Part shown: in pieces, positions 1-5,194 of the stretch
Layout: each line of letters begins with the position of its first letter
How positions within the stretch are numbered: the first letter of the stretch is position 1
From: an uncultured Planctomycetaceae bacterium
GTDB taxonomy: Bacteria; Planctomycetota; Planctomycetia; Pirellulales; Pirellulaceae
NCBI GenBank assembly: GCA_903927685.1
Contig: CAIYOB010001484.1
Location: forward strand, 1-5,194
Direction: 5' to 3'
DNA length: 5,194 bases
The notes under the pieces: generated by a model
Seen by the model: only the letters and a program-made list of their open reading frames with translations
Database searches by the model: none
Told to the model about the DNA's origin: nothing
Translations under genes and position numbers: made by a program

Positions 1-285
1 ATCGAGGCCGGCGACTTTGAAGACGCTGCCCGCTGGGCCACCGAGTGTCTACACATCGACGTAACCGATGCCGAAGCCCACGCCTTGCTGGGCCAGGCGT
101 TGGGCCGCTTGAAGAAACAACCCCGAGCGATCGAAGAATTGGAAACGGCCGTCCGTCTGGCGCCGCAGCGAGTTGAATGGCAGGCCTGGTTGGCCGACAT
201 CAAGCTGCAGGCAGGCCAGACGGGTGAGACCGGGAGAGACTCAGGCTGTGACACAAGAGAAAACGAATCCCCACCAGACCGCTGA
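1..285 (+). CDS. TPR-repeat protein, C-terminal fragment (5' end outside window)
   Basis: Frame 1 is open from the first base to the TGA at 283-285, giving the last 94 residues of a protein whose start lies upstream of the window. Residues 1-20 look like the end of one tetratricopeptide repeat (G-D-F-E-D-A-A-R-W-A pattern). Residues 24-56 form a fairly complete one, with A-H-A-L-L-G in helix A, A-I-E-E-L-E-T-A in helix B and a closing L-A-P. Residues 57-72 start another helix. TPR arrays are protein-interaction scaffolds, so the partner and role cannot be read from this fragment. The last 20 or so residues are polar, non-repeat sequence (G-E-T-G-R-D-S-G...) and share DNA with the start of the next gene (38-base overlap), which suggests co-transcription and coupled translation. 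The TPR call is good; the identity of the full protein is unknown. Confidence 0.8.
   Translation: MEAGDFEDAARWATECLHIDVTDAEAHALLGQALGRLKKQPRAIEELETAVRLAPQRVEWQAWLADIKLQAGQTGETGRDSGCDTRENESPPDR
232..238 (+). promoter_or_regulatory. Ribosome binding site for the MazG-like gene
   Basis: A purine-rich GGGAGAG lies 9 bases before the GTG at 248 and inside the 3' end of the TPR gene. It is the main reason for choosing this GTG over the in-frame ATG at 332 (residue 29 of the chosen protein). Confidence 0.55.
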
Positions 286-595
286 CAACCCGCAGGTCAG
301 CTTCTCGGATTTTCAGCTGCTGATTCGTAACATGTACCTGGAGAAGGACTTGGCGCGTGGCGTCGACGGGACCTTCATGTGGTTCATGGAAGAGGTCGGC
401 GAGTTGGCGGCCGCCCTGCGGGACGGTTCACATGATGACAAAATGGAAGAATTTGCCGACGTGATCGCGTGGCTGACCACGATGGCGAACGTTGTCGGGG
501 TGGACTTGAGCGCCGCCGTGCATCGAAAGTACGGTTCCGGCTGCCCCGGCTGCGGCCATTTCGTGTGCACCTGTTCCCTGACCGAAAAGCCGTAG
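248..595 (+). CDS. MazG-like nucleotide pyrophosphohydrolase with C-terminal Cys cluster
   Basis: This predicted 115-residue cytoplasmic protein belongs to the all-alpha NTP pyrophosphohydrolase (MazG) superfamily. Those enzymes hydrolyse nucleoside triphosphates to monophosphate and pyrophosphate, often to clean aberrant nucleotides from the pool. The metal-binding signature is visible: E48-E49-x-x-E52 in 'FMEEVGELAAAL', then E68-x-x-D71 in 'MEEFADVIAWL', with the helices spaced as in single-domain family members. The substrate cannot be predicted. After the catalytic helices comes a K-Y-G-S-G segment, then C99-x2-C102-x4-C107-x-C109, a likely zinc-binding knuckle that classical MazG lacks. 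GTG at 248 is chosen for its Shine-Dalgarno at 232-238. An ATG at 332 would give 87 residues and still keep the catalytic motif. The gene overlaps the upstream TPR gene by 38 bases in another frame. Confidence 0.82.
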   Translation: MTQEKTNPHQTADNPQVSFSDFQLLIRNMYLEKDLARGVDGTFMWFMEEVGELAAALRDGSHDDKMEEFADVIAWLTTMANVVGVDLSAAVHRKYGSGCPGCGHFVCTCSLTEKP

Positions 596-597
596 GC

Positions 598-626
598 TTG
601 GCTCGAGGCCGTTTTCGACGTAAACT
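598..626 (+). promoter_or_regulatory. Possible sigma70-type promoter upstream of the 788-residue gene
   Basis: TTGGCT (598-603) and TAAACT (621-626) are separated by 17 bases, and each matches the bacterial -35 and -10 consensus at 4 of 6 positions. A start near 632 would give a leader of about 70 bases containing the hairpin at 653-673. The match is weak and could be chance. It is offered because this is the only gap over 100 bases in the plus-strand gene series. Confidence 0.2.
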
Positions 627-652
627 CATCGTGCGTGCGGTAATTTGGTGTG

Positions 653-673
653 GGGAGTGCCCGCTGTACTCCC
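653..673 (+). other. Hairpin in the intergenic leader
   Basis: GGGAGTGC (653-660) pairs with GTACTCCC (666-673) around a 5-base loop, giving eight base pairs including one G-U. No run of T follows, so it is not a convincing intrinsic terminator. It lies 29 bases before the start codon of the 788-residue gene. It could be a leader structure, an RNA-processing or attenuating stem, or chance in GC-rich DNA. Confidence 0.4.
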
Positions 674-702
674 ACCTTGGCTCGCCGCTAATGGACTAAC
701 GG

Positions 703-3069
703 ATGTCCTTGTTTCGCAAGACTTTAGGGTTGTTTCTCCTCGGCTTGATCAGCCTCGATTTCGCCGCTGCCGCGATTACGGCACTGGCGGCGGACGCGGG
801 CGATGCTGCTCGCCGGGGGGCGGCGAGCCAATCCGGGCAGGCGGACGCGGCAGTTCGGGCGCCGTCGGAAGCCAGCCTCGCGATCGAGTCCGTTCAGATC
901 GGCTTCGGCGGTGTCTACAAGGCGGGGCATTGGGCTCCGGTCAGGGTCACGCTATCCAATTCAGGGCCTCGCGTCGACGTGCGATTGCAGTTGGCGGCGC
1001 AGGACAGTGACGGCGTGGAGGCGATCCTGGTTCGGGCGGACGAAAGTCCGCTGAGTTTGAACGCGGGCGCCCGGACGGTTGTTCTGCAGTACGTCAAGGC
1101 CGGCCGCGTGGGCAGCGGACTGGTCGTGCGCCTCGTTGGCCCGCAAGGCGTCTTGGCCGCGCGGACCTTCTCGGCCGGAGAATTGGGCCCCGCCGAGCCG
1201 TCGACTCGGGAGTTGATCGTCAGTCTGGCCCCGGCAATCGGTTTGGAAGACGCCGCCCGCAAGGCGCGCCGGGATCGTTCCCAAGGCGTTGCGGTTGCGG
1301 CCGTAACGGATTCGCGGACACTGCCCGCGGATTGGTTCGGCTACGAGGCAGCGGACATCGTGGTCGCGACAACGGGGCAGGCCGGTGTCCTGGAGCAACT
1401 GACCGAGCCGCAGTTCGAGGCGCTCGACCGCTGGCTGCAGCTCGGTGGACGCCTGGTCCTGTGCGCCGGTCGCCGCGGCGCGGAAGTTTTGGCGCCCGGC
1501 AGTCGTTTGGAGCGTTTCTCGCCCGCGCGGCCGGGCTCGGATGCGGGTGTCGAGGTTCAGACGTTGCGCGTGACGTCGGGTCTGGAGTCCTACGCCGGGT
1601 CCAACGAACGCTTGGACAGCGTGGGGGGGCAACGGGCGCGGCGATTCGGGATCCCGATCACGGCCCTGAGCCACGTGCGCGGCTTGATCGAGAGTTCCGA
1701 GACGGGCGGCCCGACCGGCCGCTTGCCGACCATCGTGCGTTTCCCCTACGGGCTGGGGCAGATCACGTTCCTGGCCTTCGACCCCGAACTGCCGCCGTTC
1801 GACGGCTGGCAAGGTCGGCCGACGCTGATGGCTCGTGTCCTGCAGATCGCCGGGCCCGGTTGGCAATCCCGTGCCGAATCCGAAACGCGTCAGGGGCAGG
1901 GCGTGCACTTGGGATACGAAGATCTGGTGGGTCAGTTGCGTTCGGCGTTGGAGCAGTACCCCGGAGTCACGCGAATTCAGTTTTCCTGGGTCGCGGGCTT
2001 GCTGGCGTTGTACATCGCGTTGATCGGCCCGGCGGACTATTTTCTGCTCAAGCGGTTCCGTCGCCAGACCTGGACCTGGCTCAGTTTCTCCCTGGTCGCG
2101 GTCGCCTTCTGCCTGTTGGCCTACGGCCTGATGCAGCGGGTGGCGGACCGCCAGGTGCACGTGAATCAGGTCGATCTGGTCGACGTCGATCTGGCGAGCG
2201 GTCTGGTGCGCGGCTCGGCCTGGACGCACATCTACAGCCCCGTCACGGATCGGTACACGCTGAATTGGCTGGCCAATGTGCCGGTGACGATGCGCGACAC
2301 CCATCATTTTGGACGCCTGCTGTCCTGGCAGGGACTGCCCGGCGGCGGACTGGGCGGACTGGACCGGCGCACGGTCGGGACCATCCTGTTCGCGGAGCCA
2401 TATCTGACGGGTTGCCGAGACGAGCGCGGCCCTCCCCGGATGGAAGCCGGCCCGTCCGATTCGGAGCCGACGGCCGATATCGCGGATCTGCCTATCGAGG
2501 TGTCAGGGACGAAGAGCCTGTTCGGCGCCTGGTGGGTGGTGGGCGAACTTGCCGGCGGCCAGCGGCTGACCGCCAGTGCCCACGGTTCCTTGACCGGCCA
2601 GTTGACCAACCCGCTGGATTGCGAACTGACCGACTGCATGGTGCTGTACGAGAACTGGATGTACCCCGTGACCGGGACGCTCGGGCCGGGGGAAGCCGTC
2701 GCGTTTGACGGGGTCTCGCCGCGGCACCTGGAATGGCACTTGTCCCGGCGGCGCGTGGTGGATTCCAAGGACGTCGGCACGCCCTGGGACCAGGCCAGTG
2801 CGGATGTTCCCCGGATTCTCGAGATGATGATGTTCTATCGCGCGGCGGGCGGGGCCGCGTACACCGGCTTGAGCCACCGATATCAACCCAGCCTGGACCT
2901 GAGCGAGCACCTGCGGACGGGTTGCGCGATCCTGGTGGGCCGCAGCGCGACGCCGGGCAGTCGGCTGAGAGCCCCGGCTGCCGACTGGCCCGCGGACCGC
3001 GTCCGGCAGTGGGCTTTCTACCGGGTGGTATTCCCCGTGGACCGATCGGAAAGGACCGCTGTTCCGTGA
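703..3069 (+). CDS. Exported membrane-anchored protein with amidotransferase-like domain, ABC-associated
   Basis: This 788-residue protein has no named function that I recognise. Residues 1-30 look like a signal peptide (F-R-K, then a leucine-rich core, ending in A-L-A-A). Residues about 50-170 look like a beta-sandwich ('VYKAGHWAPVRVTL' near 71-84). Residues about 210-370 resemble the class I glutamine amidotransferase-like fold of ABC auxiliary proteins: Y214-E-A-A-D-I-V-V, G248-G-R-L-V-L, then Y349-G-L-G-Q-I-T-F-L-A-F-D. I see no clear catalytic triad, so it probably binds rather than catalyses. Two membrane helices (about 429-448 and 458-477) flank a positive K450-R-F-R-R loop, placing both large domains outside the cytoplasm. 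Residues 487-496 (V-N-Q-V-D-L-V-D-V-D) open a roughly 300-residue C-terminal domain. ATG 703 is the first possible start because TAA at 697-699 is in frame; its Shine-Dalgarno is weak (GGA at 693-695). The stop overlaps the ATPase start, so the two probably act together. Confidence 0.85.
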   Translation: MSLFRKTLGLFLLGLISLDFAAAAITALAADAGDAARRGAASQSGQADAAVRAPSEASLAIESVQIGFGGVYKAGHWAPVRVTLSNSGPRVDVRLQLAAQDSDGVEAILVRADESPLSLNAGARTVVLQYVKAGRVGSGLVVRLVGPQGVLAARTFSAGELGPAEPSTRELIVSLAPAIGLEDAARKARRDRSQGVAVAAVTDSRTLPADWFGYEAADIVVATTGQAGVLEQLTEPQFEALDRWLQLGGRLVLCAGRRGAEVLAPGSRLERFSPARPGSDAGVEVQTLRVTSGLESYAGSNERLDSVGGQRARRFGIPITALSHVRGLIESSETGGPTGRLPTIVRFPYGLGQITFLAFDPELPPFDGWQGRPTLMARVLQIAGPGWQSRAESETRQGQGVHLGYEDLVGQLRSALEQYPGVTRIQFSWVAGLLALYIALIGPADYFLLKRFRRQTWTWLSFSLVAVAFCLLAYGLMQRVADRQVHVNQVDLVDVDLASGLVRGSAWTHIYSPVTDRYTLNWLANVPVTMRDTHHFGRLLSWQGLPGGGLGGLDRRTVGTILFAEPYLTGCRDERGPPRMEAGPSDSEPTADIADLPIEVSGTKSLFGAWWVVGELAGGQRLTASAHGSLTGQLTNPLDCELTDCMVLYENWMYPVTGTLGPGEAVAFDGVSPRHLEWHLSRRRVVDSKDVGTPWDQASADVPRILEMMMFYRAAGGAAYTGLSHRYQPSLDLSEHLRTGCAILVGRSATPGSRLRAPAADWPADRVRQWAFYRVVFPVDRSERTAVP
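3048..3055 (+). promoter_or_regulatory. Ribosome binding site for the ABC ATPase
   Basis: GGAAAGGA lies within the end of the 788-residue gene, 10 bases before the GTG at 3066. Together with the GTGA start-stop overlap, it fixes the ATPase start and points to translational coupling. Confidence 0.65.
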
Positions 3070-3998
3070 TTGAGACGCACGATTTGACGAAGAAGTACGG
3101 CGAGCTGTTTGCGATCCGCTCGATCGAGTTGAAGCTGGACGAGGGCGATCTGTTCGGTTTCATCGGGCCCAACGGCGCGGGCAAGACGACCACGATGCGG
3201 ATCATCGCCACGCTGCTCAATCCGACGTGGGGTGAAGCCTACGTCTGCGGCAACTCGATCTACACCAAGCCCAAGGAGATCCGCCGCCTGGTCGGGTACA
3301 TGCCCGATTTCTTCGGCGTCTACGACGACATGCGGGTGATCGAGTATTTGGAGTTCTTCGCTGCGGCGTATCGCATCACCGGCCCGCGGCGCCGCCAGTT
3401 GTGCAACGAGATGCTGGAAGTCGTCGACCTGGATTTCAAACGCGACGCCTACGCCAACACGCTGTCCCGCGGCCAGACCCAGCGGTTGGGCTTGGCGCGC
3501 ACGCTGCTGCACGACCCGCAGGTGCTGCTGTTGGACGAGCCGTTGAGCGGCCTGGACCCGCGGGCCCGCATCGAGATGCGGAACCTGCTCCGCCGCCTGG
3601 GGCAGATGGGCAAGACGATCATCGTCTCCAGCCACATCCTGCCCGAGTTGGCCGACATCTGCAACAAGATCGGCATCATCGACCGCGGCGTGCTGGGCGT
3701 GAACGCCTCGGTGGCGGATGTCATGAAACAGGTCCGGCAACGGATCGTCCTGCACATCGCGGTGAAGAACAACCCGGAGGCCGCGGCTCGGTTGCTGGAG
3801 CAGCACGCCCAGGTGGAACGCGTAAACTTGGCCGATCGCCGCCTGGTCGTCACCCTGAAGAAGGAAGCCGAGGACTACAGCGAATTGCCCACCTGGCTGA
3901 TCAAGCACGGCCACAAGCTGACCATGTTCCGCGAAGAGGACGTCAGCCTGGAATCGGCCTTCATGGCGCTGACCAAGGGCATGGGCGCCAAGCACTGA
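3066..3998 (+). CDS. ABC-2 type transporter ATP-binding protein
   Basis: This 310-residue cytoplasmic ATPase subunit would power an ABC transporter by ATP binding and hydrolysis in a dimer. Motifs appear in order: Walker A G34-P-N-G-A-G-K-T41, signature L133-S-R-G-Q137, Walker B V153-L-L-L-D157 with catalytic E158, D-loop S161-G-L-D164 and switch H190. The Q-loop position reads G-Y-M79-P-D-F-F-G-V-Y-D-D-M, with methionine where glutamine is usual. Residues about 225-310 form the accessory C-terminal domain common in ABC-2 exporter and Gld/Nod-like ATPases. GTG 3066 is chosen for its strong Shine-Dalgarno and its 4-base overlap with the preceding stop; the next in-frame ATG would lose Walker A. 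Its partner is probably the upstream membrane protein. No multi-helix permease follows, because the next gene is on the opposite strand. The substrate is unknown. Confidence 0.93.
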   Translation: MIETHDLTKKYGELFAIRSIELKLDEGDLFGFIGPNGAGKTTTMRIIATLLNPTWGEAYVCGNSIYTKPKEIRRLVGYMPDFFGVYDDMRVIEYLEFFAAAYRITGPRRRQLCNEMLEVVDLDFKRDAYANTLSRGQTQRLGLARTLLHDPQVLLLDEPLSGLDPRARIEMRNLLRRLGQMGKTIIVSSHILPELADICNKIGIIDRGVLGVNASVADVMKQVRQRIVLHIAVKNNPEAAARLLEQHAQVERVNLADRRLVVTLKKEAEDYSELPTWLIKHGHKLTMFREEDVSLESAFMALTKGMGAKH

Positions 3999-4011
3999 GC
4001 GGAAACTCGAG

Positions 4012-5133
4012 TCAAGCCTGGAATAACAGCTGGATCTCGATCAAGGTCAGGTCATCGTCCAGCCGAATGCAATTGGAGTACTTCAGGAGATCCTCTTCCA
4101 GGGCAGCCATCTGGATGCGGGAGGCTGGATAGCCCTGTTTTTTCAGCATCCCGATCAGGCCGTCGAGTCCGAGCATTTCGCCTGCGGCGTTGCTGATCTC
4201 CACCGCTCCGTCGCTGAACAGCAACAGCCGATCGCCTGTCCGAAGCTCGATCCGGGCTTCTTCGTACTCGGCGTCTTCCATGATCGCCAGCGGCAGGCCC
4301 GCCGTCTCGAAGCACTCGGACGCCGCGTCGACACGCATCCGCAGGACCTGCGGACCGCCGGCACCGGCAAACCGGAAGACGCGCTGCTGCAGGTCAATCA
4401 GGCCGCAGACCGCGGTGGCAAAGGACTCGTCCGACTTGACCACCTTGGCCAGTTCGTTGTTCAGCCTGGCCGCAAATTTCGCGGGCTCGCGGATCAGGCT
4501 GCGATGGCGATTCCAGAGCGAGCTGAGGTGCATCGTGTACAGGGCCGCCGCAATTCCATGCCCCATCACGTCGGCCAGCATGAGGCCATAGCAGTCGTCG
4601 TCCAACCTTTCGATCGCGTAGTAGTCGCCGCCCACAATGGCGTGCGGCACATAATGGGTGGTGAACGTGATCCGCGGATCTTCCGGCAAGTCGTGTTGCA
4701 GAGCCAGCTGCTGGATCGTCCTCGCCCGTTCCATATCCTGGACCATCGCCGAGGCGTCCTGGAATATCTCCACGCCGCCGATCACGTCCCCGGCTGCGTT
4801 GCGGAGCGGTGCCACGCTCACCTGCATGGGAATCCGCCGGCCGTCCTTGCTCTGGGCAAACACCAGCAGGGAACCGCTGCTGCCCGTCTCGGTGACCATC
4901 GAGCGATGCAAGGGGCAATGCTCCTGCCCGCACAACAGGTGGCCGTCTTTGTCGATATGGCAAAGGATATTGTCGAAGCACTGCCGTCCGAGCACGTCCT
5001 CGACCGTCCACCCCGTGATCCGTTCGGCCGATTTGCTCCAGTACCTGATTCGCCGTTCCAGGTCGCAGACATAGACTCCGGCACCCAGCGAGTCCACGAT
5101 AGCCCGGATGTCGATCTCGGAGGCAGTATTCAT
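4012..5133 (-). CDS. PAS domain SpoIIE/PP2C-type serine phosphatase (RsbU-like)
   Basis: This 373-residue soluble protein has an N-terminal PAS sensor (about 8-128), a linking helix (A137-R-T-I-Q-Q) and a SpoIIE/PP2C phosphatase domain (about 150-370). Metal-binding motifs are intact: G168-G-D-Y-Y, A187-D-V-M-G-H-G, F306-S-D-G-A-V-E and D359-D-D-L-T-L. Family members of this type dephosphorylate an anti-sigma factor antagonist (STAS protein) in partner-switching control of stress or development; that role is inferred, since no STAS or anti-sigma kinase gene lies in the window. The PAS carries a cysteine-rich insert: C52-F-D-N-I-L-C58-H-I-D, then C68-x4-C73-P-L. ATG at 5133 is chosen because AAGGT (5141-5145, minus strand) sits 7 bases upstream. 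An ATG at 5175 would add 14 residues, with a poorer ribosome site and no domain gain. The gene converges on the ATPase gene with a 13-base gap. Confidence 0.92.
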   Translation of the reverse strand: MNTASEIDIRAIVDSLGAGVYVCDLERRIRYWSKSAERITGWTVEDVLGRQCFDNILCHIDKDGHLLCGQEHCPLHRSMVTETGSSGSLLVFAQSKDGRRIPMQVSVAPLRNAAGDVIGGVEIFQDASAMVQDMERARTIQQLALQHDLPEDPRITFTTHYVPHAIVGGDYYAIERLDDDCYGLMLADVMGHGIAAALYTMHLSSLWNRHRSLIREPAKFAARLNNELAKVVKSDESFATAVCGLIDLQQRVFRFAGAGGPQVLRMRVDAASECFETAGLPLAIMEDAEYEEARIELRTGDRLLLFSDGAVEISNAAGEMLGLDGLIGMLKKQGYPASRIQMAALEEDLLKYSNCIRLDDDLTLIEIQLLFQA

Positions 5134-5140
5134 CGGCGTT

Positions 5141-5145
5141 ACCTT
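5141..5145 (-). promoter_or_regulatory. Ribosome binding site for the PAS-SpoIIE gene
   Basis: On the minus strand this reads AAGGT, 7 bases before the ATG at 5133-5131. It favours that start over the in-frame ATG at 5175, which has only a distant GGA upstream. Confidence 0.5.
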
Positions 5146-5194
5146 GCGGCCAGGTTTCGGAAGGGGTTGAAGCATCGATCACGAAATAGAGTCC

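Noticed and set aside
653..680. Intrinsic terminator after the MazG-like gene
   Set aside because: The stem is present, but it is followed by ACCTTGG with no T-run, so only a hairpin is recorded.
2169..2194. Short direct repeat GTCGATCTGG occurring twice
   Set aside because: It simply encodes the repeated V-D-L pattern of the V-N-Q-V-D-L-V-D-V-D motif. There are only two copies and no sign of a regulatory or mobile repeat.
961..2307. Long open frame of 448 codons on the minus strand, opposite the 788-residue gene
   Set aside because: It is compositionally biased (rich in R, Q, A, G, H) with no recognisable motif, and lies wholly opposite a well-supported gene. GC-rich codon use leaves antisense frames open by default.
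1332..2708. Plus-strand open frame of 458 codons within the 788-residue gene
   Set aside because: Arginine/glycine/alanine-rich shadow in another frame, with no ribosome site or motif. The signal peptide, membrane hairpin and domain motifs all lie in the 703-3069 frame.
2733..3065. Upstream extension of the ATPase frame by about 110 codons
   Set aside because: The added residues are low-complexity and do not resemble an ABC N-terminus. They overlap the end of the 788-residue gene, whereas the GTG at 3066 has a strong ribosome site and gives a normal family length.
3018..3995. Minus-strand open frame of 325 codons opposite the ABC ATPase
   Set aside because: It mirrors the ATPase frame, has repetitive V/Q/D/H/L composition and no domain signature. 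The plus-strand ATPase has every ABC motif.

Overview
The window is GC-rich and densely coding. It looks like an ordinary chromosomal stretch from a Gram-negative-type, probably planctomycetal, bacterium. That assignment is inferred from family resemblance and no search was run. The clues are the large secreted or membrane protein built around a G-P-x-D-Y-F-L-L-K-R transmembrane hairpin and a V-N-Q-V-D-L-V-D-V-D motif, an ABC ATPase with an unusual 'GYMPDFFGVYDDM' Q-loop region, and a MazG-like protein ending in a four-cysteine tail. I see no mobile element, CRISPR array, RNA gene or phage feature.

Layout: four genes run left to right. (1) The C-terminal end of a TPR protein (1-285) enters from outside the window. 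(2) A small MazG-like nucleotide pyrophosphohydrolase (248-595, GTG start) overlaps the TPR gene by 38 bases. (3) After a 107-base gap holding a hairpin, a possible weak promoter and a two-codon mini-ORF, there is a 788-residue exported and membrane-anchored protein (703-3069). (4) An ABC transporter ATPase (3066-3998, GTG start) overlaps the preceding stop codon by 4 bases. Only 13 bases further on, (5) a gene on the opposite strand (4012-5133) ends. It encodes a cytoplasmic PAS-SpoIIE/PP2C phosphatase of the RsbU type.

The exported protein and the ATPase are very probably made and used together. The first has an extracytoplasmic amidotransferase-like fold and a two-helix membrane hairpin; the second is an ABC-2 type motor subunit. 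The usual multi-helix permease is not visible next to them, so it lies elsewhere or the arrangement is non-canonical. The TPR and MazG genes are translationally entangled, and their functional link to the ABC pair is unknown. The minus-strand phosphatase is a separate transcription unit, probably part of a partner-switching regulatory pathway (anti-sigma antagonist dephosphorylation) gated by a cysteine-rich PAS sensor.

Nothing here is clearly a new system. The points most worth a second look are the permease-less ABC pair, the cysteine motifs in the PAS and MazG proteins, and the altered Q-loop of the ATPase.
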